The notes beneath the pieces were generated by a model, which worked only from the letters and a program-made list of their open reading frames with translations, had not been told where the DNA came from and ran no database searches. The translations under genes and the position numbers were made by a program. DNA of 41,537 nucleotides, taken from positions 1-41,537 of the IMG/VR virus record IMGVR_UViG_3300031576_000138, one strand, 5' to 3'. Source of the DNA: a virus. Below are positions 15,322 to 24,081 of this stretch, in pieces (within the stretch, counting starts at the first letter, position 1; each line of letters begins with the position of its first letter).

Positions 15322-15328
15322 CCCAAAG

Positions 15329-17779
15329 ATGTGCTGCTCTGAACTCACGGTGGAGATCACGAAGGGCATGAGCCTCGCCCAGGTCCTGCGCGCGGTCCGC
15401 GCCGAGGGCGCCGAGGCGCAGACGGTGATCTGCTCGAAGGAGCGCTTCTCGTCGGTCTCCGAGGCGTCCTCCTGGTGCCGCGAGCACGGATTCCGCACCG
15501 ACAAGGTGGACCCGACCGACGACAGTTACCGCTTCCGGCAGTTCGATCCCGGCGACTGCGCCGAGGGCGCGCTCGACAACGGCGAGACCTTCGCGACCAT
15601 CCGGCTCGACGACGGCGTCCAGGCAGTCGTCTGTAAGAAGAAGGAAGGGCGCGCCGTCTCGCCGCTGCGCCGGCGCTCGCTCCCGTTCGACCTCAACGAC
15701 ATGCGCTACGCGCCCTGCACGATGGACGCCCGCCCGGTGAAGCCCGAGGAAGCGACGGCGCGCGGCCTCGACCTCGCGGGGCCCTCGGGGCGACCGAAGG
15801 ACGACGACAAGGACAAGGGCAAGCACCGCGCGCTCTACGAAGTTGCGATCTCCTCCGAGGCCGAGATCGAGCGGTGGTTCGGGATCGAGATCCTGAGCCA
15901 CGAGGAGGGCGCGATCGACGCGAGCCGCATGGGGATCGGCGCCTCGCTGCTGGTCAACCACGACTACGACCAGCACGTCGGCGTGATCGAGCCCGGGACC
16001 TTCCGCGTGGACAAGGACAAGAAGAGCCGGGCCTACGCCCGCTTCTCCTCGCACCAGAAGGCGCTCGACGTCGAAGGCGACGTCGAGGAGAAGACGCGCA
16101 CCCAGATCTCGGTCGGCTACTTCATCAAGGACATGGAGTACGAGCCCCGGGAGGTCGGGAAGGACGAGAAGGGTCGCCCGATCATCGAGGACGTCTACCG
16201 CATCACCCGCTGGCAGCCGGTCGAGGTCTCGATCGTCGCCGCCGCGGCGGACATCACCGTAGGCGTTGGACGAAGCGTGGCCGGCTCCAAGCCGGCCTCA
16301 ACCGGGGGCGGCCCATCCGCCCGGGAGGAACGAACGATGAAGAAGATCATCGACGAGCGCGGGGCCGTCATCGAAGTCGCCGACGACGACCCGCGCAAGG
16401 CGGCGACCGCGGAGCAGGTCCGCGCAGCCACCACCGGCGGAGGCGCGGCCGTCGCCGTGGCCGACCCGCAGCGCACCCGCGACGACGAAGTCGCCGACAT
16501 CGTCGAGTTCTGCGACGAGAACGGCATCGACAAGGCGCAGCGCTCCGAGTGGATCAGGTCGGGGATGACGGCCGCCACCGTGGCGGCCAAGATCATGAAG
16601 CTGCGCAAGACCAGGGGCACGGCCCAGCCCGCGGCCGAGGACCTCAACGCCGGCCTGCCGAAGAAGGACCGCCAGCGCTACTCACTGGCGCGCGCGATCC
16701 TGTGCGGCGAGCGGCTGCGCGAGGGCAGCGACGCGGACGGGCTGGAGGGCGAGTACCACCGCGAGATGATCCACAAGAACCTCCAGAAGCCGATCAAGGG
16801 CGGCATCCTGGTGCCGATGGACCTGCGCAGCGACGAGGAGCGCTGGCAGGAGTACGAGCGGCGCGCCGCACTCGCGGCGGGGCAGCGCACGCTCGACTCG
16901 AAGACGCTGACCAAGGGCACCGAGACGGTGTTCGAGCGGCCCGGCGAGTTGATCGAGTTGCTGCGCAACACCGCCGTGGTCGCCCGGCTGGGGGCGCGCA
17001 TGCTGGGCGGCCTCACGGGCCCGGTGGCGTTCACGAAGCAGACCGGCGGCCTGACGGTCTTCTGGGTCGGCGAGAACCCGGCGACCGACGTCACGGCCTC
17101 CGATGTCGCGTTCGGGCTGGTCAACATGGTGCCGAAGACGCTCCAGGGCACCACCGCCTACTCGCGGCAGCTTCTGGTGCAGTCGAGCCTCGACATCGAG
17201 GCGATGATCCGCGAGGAGTTCGCGGTCGCGCACGCGCTGCGGCTCGACAAGACCACGTTCTACGGCCTGGGCGCCGCCGGTGAGCCGATGGGGATCTACA
17301 AGACCCCCGACGTCAACGCCCGCGCGGTGGGCGGCATCCCCGACGCCGACGACGTGATCCAGAGCGGCGTGCTGGTGGCCGAGGACAACGCCCTGTTGGG
17401 CAACCTGGGTTGGGCGACCACGCCGGGGCTGGCCGGGAAGATGATGAATATCTTCGAGGTCGTGGGCGCCACCGGTGGGCCGACCCTGTGGATGGGGACG
17501 CTGGTCGAGGGGGCGCTCAAGGGCTACCGGGCGCTGGCGACCAACCAACTCAGCAAGGTCATGCTCGGCAGCGAGGAAATCGGTGGGTCGGAGCACGGTG
17601 CCGTGTTCGGCAACTGGCGCGACGTCGTCATCGGCATGTTCGCGGCCATGGAACTGGTTGTGGACCCGTTCGCCCAGAAGAGGAAGGGGCTGATCGAGGT
17701 CACGAGCTTCCACATGGCCGACATCATCCTGCGCCACGGGGAGAGCTTCACGAAGTGGACGGGGGCCACGATCGTCTAA
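15329..17779 (+). CDS. prohead protease fused to HK97-type major capsid protein
   Basis: An 816-aa fusion. After an N-terminal ~100-residue domain (SEASSWCREHGF, YRFRQFDPGDC) comes an HK97-type serine protease with H211 (LLVNHDYDQHVG) and S261 (TQISVGYF). From about residue 337 it is a capsid protein: a charged scaffold-like delta region, then FERPGELIELLRNTAVV, GLTVFWVGENPA and the C-terminal HMADIILRHGESFTKW. The protease normally cleaves the scaffold region during maturation. An internal ATG at 16337 with a strong SD (GGGAGGAACGA) would make capsid protein alone (480 aa). A longer open frame upstream (from 14903) is only a shadow of the portal gene. Confidence 0.9.
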   Translation: MCCSELTVEITKGMSLAQVLRAVRAEGAEAQTVICSKERFSSVSEASSWCREHGFRTDKVDPTDDSYRFRQFDPGDCAEGALDNGETFATIRLDDGVQAVVCKKKEGRAVSPLRRRSLPFDLNDMRYAPCTMDARPVKPEEATARGLDLAGPSGRPKDDDKDKGKHRALYEVAISSEAEIERWFGIEILSHEEGAIDASRMGIGASLLVNHDYDQHVGVIEPGTFRVDKDKKSRAYARFSSHQKALDVEGDVEEKTRTQISVGYFIKDMEYEPREVGKDEKGRPIIEDVYRITRWQPVEVSIVAAAADITVGVGRSVAGSKPASTGGGPSAREERTMKKIIDERGAVIEVADDDPRKAATAEQVRAATTGGGAAVAVADPQRTRDDEVADIVEFCDENGIDKAQRSEWIRSGMTAATVAAKIMKLRKTRGTAQPAAEDLNAGLPKKDRQRYSLARAILCGERLREGSDADGLEGEYHREMIHKNLQKPIKGGILVPMDLRSDEERWQEYERRAALAAGQRTLDSKTLTKGTETVFERPGELIELLRNTAVVARLGARMLGGLTGPVAFTKQTGGLTVFWVGENPATDVTASDVAFGLVNMVPKTLQGTTAYSRQLLVQSSLDIEAMIREEFAVAHALRLDKTTFYGLGAAGEPMGIYKTPDVNARAVGGIPDADDVIQSGVLVAEDNALLGNLGWATTPGLAGKMMNIFEVVGATGGPTLWMGTLVEGALKGYRALATNQLSKVMLGSEEIGGSEHGAVFGNWRDVVIGMFAAMELVVDPFAQKRKGLIEVTSFHMADIILRHGESFTKWTGATIV
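16279..16322 (+). promoter_or_regulatory. two hairpins before the internal capsid start
   Basis: GGCCGGCT/AGCCGGCC form a perfect 8-bp stem with a 3-nt loop (16279-16297), and GGGCGG/CCGCCC a 6-bp stem (16306-16322). They immediately precede GGGAGGAACGAACGATG at 16337. This looks like an ancestral protease-capsid intergenic region that is now read through; it may regulate internal initiation or ribosome passage. Confidence 0.55.
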
Positions 17780-17843
17780 CGACGAGAGGCCCATCCTGAC
17801 GGGGCCGGCACACTCCCGGCCGGCCCTCCGAGGAGCAACGCAA

Positions 17844-18107
17844 ATGAAGGTGAAGGCGCTGACATCCTTCAGTCTCGGCGGTGGCCGCGACGTGCACCCG
17901 GGCGACGTGTTCGACCTGCTGCCGGAGGCGAACGCCAGGACGAAGGTCTCGATGGGCTGGGTCGAGCCGGTTGGATCGGTCCGACCGCGAGCCCGGACAC
18001 CCCGAGGCGGGGCGGACGGGGACGCGGTGACGACCCAGACCGTACCGCAGACCCACCGCGACCCGGCGCCCGCGCGCCGCCGCGGCGGGAAGAAAGGAAA
18101 CGGCTGA
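17844..18107 (+). CDS. small head protein, 87 aa
   Basis: MKVKALTSFSLGGGRDVHPGDVFDLLPEANARTKVSMGWVEPV is a compact beta domain of the sort found directly after capsid genes in siphoviruses; the rest is a basic, disordered tail (ARRRGGKKGNG). It may be a minor head or joining protein. A GC-rich hairpin (GGCCGG/CCGGCC) lies in the short gap upstream. ATG has GAGGAG. Confidence 0.55.
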   Translation: MKVKALTSFSLGGGRDVHPGDVFDLLPEANARTKVSMGWVEPVGSVRPRARTPRGGADGDAVTTQTVPQTHRDPAPARRRGGKKGNG

Positions 18108-18110
18108 CAA

Positions 18111-18500
18111 ATGCCCGCTTCTGCTTATTCCGCTGCACTCGACAACGACCTGGCGCTCGCGCCGGTGGCGGCGCGCGTCGTGACCCTGACCGGGGCCGCG
18201 CTCGACCTGCTGAACTACGACGGGCTGGCGAAGATCAGGCTCCACGGCGTCCGCGCCACCGGAGACCTGACGCCGACCATCGAGGACTCGGCGGACGGCA
18301 CGACCGGCTGGGCGGTGATCCCGGCGGGGGCGCTCGACAGCGCATTCACGGCGATCACGGCCGGCACCGACTTCCTCCAGTCGAGGGTGCTCGAAGTCGG
18401 GATCGTGAAGCGCTTCATCCGCTTCATCGGCACCGCGGCCAACACGCCGAGCCACACCTACGGCGCGACGGTCTCGGCGAAGCCGAAGTACCGGCCGTAA
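18111..18500 (+). CDS. putative virion protein, 129 aa
   Basis: Beta-rich protein (ARVVTLTGAALDLLNYDGLAKI, DLTPTIEDSADGTTGWAVIP, LEVGIVKRFIRFIGT) of a type seen between capsid and connector genes. Likely structural (decoration or joining), by position. GGAAACGG lies before the ATG, which follows the previous stop closely. Confidence 0.6.
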   Translation: MPASAYSAALDNDLALAPVAARVVTLTGAALDLLNYDGLAKIRLHGVRATGDLTPTIEDSADGTTGWAVIPAGALDSAFTAITAGTDFLQSRVLEVGIVKRFIRFIGTAANTPSHTYGATVSAKPKYRP

Positions 18501-18518
18501 GCCGGGGACGCTGCACTC

Positions 18519-18815
18519 ATGCCGACCGTCTACGGGGCGTCGGACTTCCGGCAGTCGCTGGAGATAGCCGGCGTCCCGGTCACGGTCGGGGCGGTGACGG
18601 TGAAGGGTCTCCTGGACGCTCCGGACGAGCGGATGCTCCAGGGTGAACTGACGGAATACATCGGGCGGTCGCGCAGCGTGCTGGTCGAGACCGGCGCGCT
18701 GGCGCTCGCCAGCGGGGCGACGATCACCGTGGATGCCATCACCTACAAGATCCTTGCCTTCGAGCAGATCGACGACGGCGTACCGACTCGGGTCGCGATC
18801 GCGAGCGTGACGTGA
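18519..18815 (+). CDS. head-tail connector/adaptor protein
   Basis: This 98-aa protein (SDFRQSLEIAGVPVTVG, DERMLQGELTEYIGRSRSV, TITVDAITYKILAFEQIDDG) resembles short head-tail joining proteins of the lambda FII type, which cap the portal and receive the tail. It lies between head and tail-terminator genes, as in other siphoviruses. Overlaps the next gene by 4 nt. Confidence 0.6.
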   Translation: MPTVYGASDFRQSLEIAGVPVTVGAVTVKGLLDAPDERMLQGELTEYIGRSRSVLVETGALALASGATITVDAITYKILAFEQIDDGVPTRVAIASVT

Positions 18816-19249
18816 GCAGCATCCGCGACCAGATCGTGGCCGCCACGATCACCGCGCTCAACGCGGTCGGCAAGCCCTGCGACTTCGAGCGCAGCCGCGC
18901 GACGGCACTCACCGACGCCGACCTGCCGCGCGGCGTCGTCTACCCGGTACGCGACATCCCCGAGGACCCGTTCCTGGCGGGCCCGGTGACGCGCTCGCGG
19001 CTCACGATGATGTGCGAGATCCGAGCACTCGGGACGGCGGCCCTGAGGCCCGACCAGGCGGTCGACCCGATCTACACCTGGGTGGTCGCGAAGCTGGTCG
19101 GGAACACGCTCGGCGGACTCGCGCTCAAACTCCAGGAGGGCGACAGCACGTTCGTATACGGCCAGGGGGACAGCCCCATCTGCCTCCTCGCGGTCGAGGT
19201 CGTCGCGACCCACCAGCACCTCACGGCGAACGCCGAGGCCAGCAAGTAA
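18812..19249 (+). CDS. tail terminator-like protein
   Basis: A 145-aa protein (IRDQIVAATITALNAVGKPCDFE, VVYPVRDIPEDP, DPIYTWVVAKL) with the pattern of gpU-type tail terminators/minor tail proteins that stop tail-tube growth and dock to the head. The position directly before the tail tube gene supports this. Confidence 0.6.
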   Translation: MSSIRDQIVAATITALNAVGKPCDFERSRATALTDADLPRGVVYPVRDIPEDPFLAGPVTRSRLTMMCEIRALGTAALRPDQAVDPIYTWVVAKLVGNTLGGLALKLQEGDSTFVYGQGDSPICLLAVEVVATHQHLTANAEASK

Positions 19250-19283
19250 ACCAGCGGGCGTTGAGCCCGAGGAGGAACAACCG

Positions 19284-20090
19284 ATGCCCCAGAACACCGC
19301 CAACGCCGCCGACGTCTACATCGGCCGCGGCGAAGTCTACGTTGACCGCCTCGACGCGAATCGCGCGCGCACCGGCGAGCGGCTGGTCGGCGTCTGCGAC
19401 TCGTTCACCATCCAGACGTCGGACGAGGTCAGGGACAAGTACGACACGACCAAGGCGACGACGCCGCTGCTCAAGTCGGTGAACGTGCGCCGCACGCCCG
19501 AGATCTCGATACTGCTCTCGGAGTGGAACCCCGAGAACCTGGAACTCGCCCTGATGGGCACCAGGCAGAACTTCGCCCAGACGGGTGCCACCAAGCTCAA
19601 CTACATCCCGCCGGCAGCGCGGGTGAAGAAGGGCTACTGGTTCCCGCTGGAGGACCCCGCGGGCACCGAGCGGCGCACCGTCTCGGCGGTGGTCGTGACC
19701 GGCACCGGCGGCATGCCGACCTACGTCGCCACGACCGACTACGTCGTGGACACTGTCGCGGGCCGGATCTACGTGGTGCCGGCGGGTGCGATCACCGACG
19801 GCCTAGCGCTGGAGGTGGACTTCACCTACGCCACCATTTCGGGCACGACGCTCCCGTACGTGCGCGCCGGGGTCTCGAACTTCATCGAGGCGTACGTGCG
19901 CGTCATCGGCAAGCCGGCCACGGGTCCGACCCAGGAGGTCCAGGTGTGGATCGCGAGCCTCTCGCCTGACGGCGAACTGCCGCTGTTCGGCGACGACTAC
20001 GGCGAGTTCCGCATCCGCGGCCGCGTGATTTCCGACGACGTCAACCACCCGAACGACCCGAACTACATCGTGCTCGAAGTGGCGGCCTAA
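19284..20090 (+). CDS. major tail (tube) protein
   Basis: A 268-aa beta-rich protein: VYIGRGEVYVDRLDANRARTG, VCDSFTIQTSDEVRDKYD, TPEISILLSEWNPENLELALMG and an inserted Ig-like segment (TDYVVDTVAGRIYVVPAGAI). Position before the G/GT chaperones and tape measure is diagnostic of the tube protein, which polymerises around the tape measure. SD GAGGAACAACCG. Confidence 0.82.
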   Translation: MPQNTANAADVYIGRGEVYVDRLDANRARTGERLVGVCDSFTIQTSDEVRDKYDTTKATTPLLKSVNVRRTPEISILLSEWNPENLELALMGTRQNFAQTGATKLNYIPPAARVKKGYWFPLEDPAGTERRTVSAVVVTGTGGMPTYVATTDYVVDTVAGRIYVVPAGAITDGLALEVDFTYATISGTTLPYVRAGVSNFIEAYVRVIGKPATGPTQEVQVWIASLSPDGELPLFGDDYGEFRIRGRVISDDVNHPNDPNYIVLEVAA

Positions 20091-20125
20091 CCAGGCCAGG
20101 AAAACAGGAAGAAGGGAGGACCCCG

Positions 20126-20707
20126 ATGGCCGAGAAACTCTCCCTCGGCGGCCGGGAGTACGTCGAAGCGACGATCGGGCCGGTGCGGCACGACCTGTTC
20201 ATCATGCAGCACACCCGGCACGCCGGCCTGAGCCCGATCGCCGATGGCGAGACGCCCGAGGCGTACATGCAGCGCCTGCTCGCGTCGGTGCTCTCCAGCG
20301 GCCGGGCGCTGCTGCTCCTCGGCGGGCTCCTGTGGCCCGCCGGGACCAAGCCCGAGCAATGGGACGAGGAACTCGCCTACGCGACGGCCGGGCACTTGGG
20401 CGGCATCATCGACCCCGAGGAGAAGGCCAAGCTCTACGCCGAGTTGTCGAGGGCGCTGCTGTCTTTTTTCGAGAACGGGCTCGGCTCCTGGGTTGCTTCC
20501 GCAGCCTCTTCCGTCGCGGAGGCCGAGCCCCCTCCGAGCAACTCGACGGACGCTACGGTGAGTGGGCCCCCCTCGTCCGGGCCCTCTCGGGCTACGACCA
20601 CGATCAGGCGCGGAGGATTCTGGCGTGGCCTATGGACGAGGCTCTCCTCGCCTACTGGCGGCACCTACGGCGCGAGGCGGCGGACTCGTACCGCCACGAG
20701 CAGGTGA
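20126..20707 (+). CDS. tail assembly chaperone, unshifted (gpG-like) product
   Basis: The 0-frame product is 193 aa. Residues 1-115 form the common chaperone domain (LSLGGREYVEATIGPVRHDLF, AYMQRLLASVLSSGRALLLL, EEKAKLYAELSRALLSFF). Past the slippery site this frame stays open for 78 more codons, encoding a Ser/Pro/Thr-rich tail of uncertain reality. G-type chaperones bind the tape measure during tail assembly and are absent from virions. SD AAGGGAGGACCCCG. Confidence 0.78.
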   Translation: MAEKLSLGGREYVEATIGPVRHDLFIMQHTRHAGLSPIADGETPEAYMQRLLASVLSSGRALLLLGGLLWPAGTKPEQWDEELAYATAGHLGGIIDPEEKAKLYAELSRALLSFFENGLGSWVASAASSVAEAEPPPSNSTDATVSGPPSSGPSRATTTIRRGGFWRGLWTRLSSPTGGTYGARRRTRTATSR

Positions 20708-20799
20708 TCTGGGCGCTGTTGGCGCCACACATGAAGCAGCGGCGGCGGCCGCCGGAGCGGCCGCGGATACTGGGGGAGCATGAGCCTCGGGTTGCCTGA
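20126..20799 (+). CDS. tail assembly chaperone, -1 frameshifted (gpGT-like) fusion
   Basis: After slipping at 20464-20470 the ribosome reads 109 further residues: RERARLLGCF.., YGEWAPLVRALSGYDHDQA, then LAWPMDEALLAYWRHLRREA and QVIWALLAPH. MDEAL followed by Tyr/Trp-rich helices is typical of T domains that recruit tube subunits to the tape measure. The fusion totals 224 aa and overlaps the tape measure start by 20 nt, as in lambda-like operons. Confidence 0.78.
20464..20470 (+). promoter_or_regulatory. -1 ribosomal frameshift slippery heptamer T TTT TTC
   Basis: In the chaperone frame the codons read TCT TTT TTC, giving the X XXY YYZ heptamer TTTTTTC. A -1 slip puts ribosomes into a frame that continues to 20799. 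Equivalent sites control the G/GT ratio in lambda-like phages. Confidence 0.85.
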
Positions 20800-22888
20800 C
20801 GTCAGGGTGCGGCTCACCGCCGAGGGCGAGGCGCAGATCATCAACGCGCTCCGCAAGGTGACGGCCGAGTCGCAGCGCAGCGGCCGAGTCGCAGCGCGCG
20901 GGTTCGGGCAGTTCAATACCGCGTTGTCTGGCGCCAGCAAGTTGCTCGCCCAGATCACGGCGGTGGCCTCGGTGGCGGCGTTCGTGGCACTCGCGCGCCG
21001 CGCCGCCGACGCGGCGGACCAGATCGGCAAGATGTCGCAGCGCGTCGGCGCGTCGGTCGAGAACCTCTCCGCGCTCGGCCTGGTGGCGAAGACCTCGGAC
21101 ATCGACATGAAGAGCCTTACGCGCTCGATGGTCTTCCTCAGCCGCCGAATCGCTGAGCTACAAGGCGGCTCGAAGGACGCGGCTCGGGACTTCGCCGCGC
21201 TCAACCTGACGGCGCGGGACTTCAAGGGCAGGGACGCGGCCGAGAACCTCGACGTCGTGGCGCGGGCTTTCGCGAACCTCGCGGACAGCCCGCAGAAGAC
21301 CGCGCTGAGCTTCCGCTTCTTCGGTCGCCAGGTGGCCGACATCCTGCCGCTCCTGAACGCGCTCGGCGGTGAGGGCGGCCTGGGGGGAGCGATCCAGCGC
21401 GCCCGGGAACTCGGGGTGCTGATCTCCGAGGACACCGCGCGGGCCGCCCAGGCGATCAACGACGACTTCACCGTCATCCGCGAACAGGTCCTGGCCGGCG
21501 CCGCGCGCTTCGTCGAGGGCCTAGCGCCGGCGATCCACATCACGCTCCTCGGCATCCAGGACGACCTGGGCCAAAACCAGGACGCCTGGAAGACCTGGGG
21601 CGAAGTGGTTGGGCGGATCGTCGGACTCACGATCATCACCATCCAGCAGTCCTTCGACGATCTCTTCGTGAGTCTCCTGAAAATCAACAACGTGCTCGGC
21701 GCGCTGGCGCGCGTGGCCATTGCCCCACTGGGAGCGAAAGGCGCAGTCCTGCTGGCAGAGAACCTCGTAGCCGCAGAGAAGGCCAGACAACTCGACATTG
21801 ATGCCGCAGCGCGCCGAAAGCTGAGAGAGGAGCAGGCGGAGCGTTTGGGTGAGGCGACCACGCGCGGCGCCGCCGGCCTCCCGCCGCTGCGGCCCAGGGG
21901 ACCCCAAGAGGAGGCCCCGGTGCTCGACGACGAGACCGAGCGCAAGCGCCAGGAGGCGGAGGCGAAGCGCCTGGCAGCCGAAAAGGAGCGGTTACGGATC
22001 GCCGAGCTGAAGAGGATCTTCGACGCCCAGACCGCCGCCGGTGAGGTGGCGCTGGCTGAACTGGCCGAGCGCCGGGCGGAGATCGAGCAGCGGGTCGCCC
22101 TGGGACTCTTGAGTCAGGCCGAGGGGGCGAAGCAGGTCGAGGCCGCGACTCGCGACATGCTCCCGGCGCTGCGCGACCTGCTGCGCAGCTACGTCCTCAT
22201 CGCGCACGCCAACCCGTTCGACGAGGAGGCCTGGGCTCGCGCACGCCAGTTCGCCGCGGCCCTGCGCGAGATCGAGGTCGAGGTCGAAGCCGTGGACGAC
22301 CTGATGGCGCGGCTCGACACCACGGCGCGCGAGGCGCTCCAGGGTGCGCTGGTGAGGGCCTTCACGAGCGCGATCGAGGAGGGCGAGAAGTTGTTGGACG
22401 TGCTGCGGAACATCGGGCTCGCGATCCTCCAGGCGGTGCAGCAACTGCTCGCCTTTGAACTCGCCAAGTCGATCGTCGGGGCCATCCCGGGCTTCAGCGG
22501 CGGCGGTCGCGCCGCAGGCCGCGCCGAGGGCGGTTTGATCTCGGGCCCGGGGACCGCCACCAGCGACTCGATCCCGGCCAGGCTGTCGCGCGGCGAGTTC
22601 GTCATGCGGGCGGCCGCGGTCCAGCAGCCGGGCATGCTGGAGGCGCTCGACGCGATCAACCGCGGCCTCGCCGCGCCGGCTCTCAGCGAGTCCAGGGGAG
22701 TCCGTCGGTTCGCTGACGGGGGCTTCGTCTCGGGGGCCGGCGTCACGAGGCACGAGACCAGCGTGACGCTGGGCCTGGAGGACGGCCTGGTGGCGCGCGA
22801 GATCGAGTCGCCGGCGGGCGAGCGCGCGGTAGTGCGCGTGGTGGGGAAGAACCCCCGCGCGGTCGGCTCCTCGCTGCGGAGGGGTTGA
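20780..22888 (+). CDS. tape measure protein
   Basis: A 702-aa protein, mostly helical, with hydrophobic Ala-rich stretches (LLAQITAVASVAAFVALARRAADAAD), a coiled coil around residues 385-440 (ERKRQEAEAKRLAAEKERL) and a Gly-rich C-terminus (GFSGGGRAAGRAEGG, GEFVMRAAAVQQ). The latter is the common lambda-type tape-measure ending. It sets tail length; at about 0.15 nm per residue it predicts a tail near 105 nm. Follows the G/GT chaperones. Confidence 0.85.
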   Translation: MSLGLPDVRVRLTAEGEAQIINALRKVTAESQRSGRVAARGFGQFNTALSGASKLLAQITAVASVAAFVALARRAADAADQIGKMSQRVGASVENLSALGLVAKTSDIDMKSLTRSMVFLSRRIAELQGGSKDAARDFAALNLTARDFKGRDAAENLDVVARAFANLADSPQKTALSFRFFGRQVADILPLLNALGGEGGLGGAIQRARELGVLISEDTARAAQAINDDFTVIREQVLAGAARFVEGLAPAIHITLLGIQDDLGQNQDAWKTWGEVVGRIVGLTIITIQQSFDDLFVSLLKINNVLGALARVAIAPLGAKGAVLLAENLVAAEKARQLDIDAAARRKLREEQAERLGEATTRGAAGLPPLRPRGPQEEAPVLDDETERKRQEAEAKRLAAEKERLRIAELKRIFDAQTAAGEVALAELAERRAEIEQRVALGLLSQAEGAKQVEAATRDMLPALRDLLRSYVLIAHANPFDEEAWARARQFAAALREIEVEVEAVDDLMARLDTTAREALQGALVRAFTSAIEEGEKLLDVLRNIGLAILQAVQQLLAFELAKSIVGAIPGFSGGGRAAGRAEGGLISGPGTATSDSIPARLSRGEFVMRAAAVQQPGMLEALDAINRGLAAPALSESRGVRRFADGGFVSGAGVTRHETSVTLGLEDGLVAREIESPAGERAVVRVVGKNPRAVGSSLRRG

Positions 22889-24081
22889 TGGCGGAACTGT
22901 GGACCATCGAGGCCAACGGCGCCGCCGACGTCGCCGAGACCTACGGGTACATGACCGACATCATCGCCGGGCACGACGAGACCGAGCAGCGGATCAGCCT
23001 GCGGGCCCGACCGGTGGAGAGCATCGAGTACTCGATCCTCTGCACCAGCGCCCGCGAGTCGCAACTCGCCGAGTCGCTCATCTACGCGGTGCAAGGCGAC
23101 CAGGTGTTCGTACCCTACTGGCAGTACGGGAGCCGGCTGACCTCGGCGGTAGCGCAGGACGACGCCCTGCTCCCGATCACCGACGCGCTCGACGTCCCCT
23201 ACCGCGTCAACGGCAACGGCCTGCTCTGGAAGGACCCCTTCACCGTCGAACTCTTCAGCGTCAGCGGCGTCAGCGCCTCGGGCGTCACGGTGGGCCCCAT
23301 CGCGAACGACTGGCCGGCCCAGACGCTGATCTTCCCGGCGCGCGTCATGAGGATCACGAGCCGCGCCGCCGTCGAGCACGAGAGCGCGGCGTTCCTCTCG
23401 GGCCGGCTCGCCTTCAGCGGTGACGTGAGCGTCTCGGAGGTCCTGCCGTCGCAGACCGAGACCCTGTCGCTCTACCGCACTCTGCCGGTCCTGGAGGTCG
23501 CACCCGACCGCGGCGGCGGGGCGCGCGACGACTTCGACCGCAGGGTGCTGCTCCTGGACCCGACGCCGGGGATCAGGACCGCCTTCGCACCCTCGGCGGC
23601 GCCGCGCACCGTGCGGTCGTTCCAGTGGCTCAGCTTCTCGCGCGCAGACGCCAAGGCGCTGCGCAGCTTCATCGACCTCCGCCGCGGCCGCGCGCGGCCG
23701 TTCTGGATGCTCGCCTGGCAGGAGGACTTCACGCTCGCGAGCGACCACGGCGGCGGCGCCGGAGCGCTCACGGTGGTCGCCCGCGACTACGCGGTCAGGA
23801 TCTTCAACCTCGGCGAGGGGCGCCGGCACGTCGCGGTCCGGGCCCCGGGGGGGTCCTTCCACTACCGGAGGATCACGGCCGCGGTGGACAACCTGAACGG
23901 GACGGAGACGCTCACGCTCGACGCCACGGTGCCGGACGCCCTGCCGGCGGCCGGGACCTTCGTGACCTTCCTGCGGCTCTGCCGGCTGGAGACCGACGAG
24001 CCGCGGATCGAGTGGGTCGGTGGGCAGTACGCCTCGGCCACCCTGCCGTTCCGCGAGCTACCGAACGAGGTCGCCGCGTGA
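22888..24081 (+). CDS. putative distal tail protein
   Basis: A 397-aa beta-rich protein (AETYGYMTDIIAGHDETEQRISL, SQLAESLIYAVQGDQVFVPYWQYG, LRSFIDLRRGRARPFWMLAWQEDF). Proteins with an N-terminal RISLR..P segment just after the tape measure form the distal-tail ring in many siphoviruses. ATG 22888 is preferred; TTG 22885 overlaps the tape-measure stop. Ends in a GTGA overlap with the hub gene. Confidence 0.65.
   Translation: MAELWTIEANGAADVAETYGYMTDIIAGHDETEQRISLRARPVESIEYSILCTSARESQLAESLIYAVQGDQVFVPYWQYGSRLTSAVAQDDALLPITDALDVPYRVNGNGLLWKDPFTVELFSVSGVSASGVTVGPIANDWPAQTLIFPARVMRITSRAAVEHESAAFLSGRLAFSGDVSVSEVLPSQTETLSLYRTLPVLEVAPDRGGGARDDFDRRVLLLDPTPGIRTAFAPSAAPRTVRSFQWLSFSRADAKALRSFIDLRRGRARPFWMLAWQEDFTLASDHGGGAGALTVVARDYAVRIFNLGEGRRHVAVRAPGGSFHYRRITAAVDNLNGTETLTLDATVPDALPAAGTFVTFLRLCRLETDEPRIEWVGGQYASATLPFRELPNEVAA

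Noticed and set aside
14903-15328. Extended N-terminus of the protease-capsid frame (142 extra codons)
   Set aside because: It overlaps the portal gene fully, is Arg/Ser-rich and lacks an SD; ATG 15329 begins a sequence matching the family.
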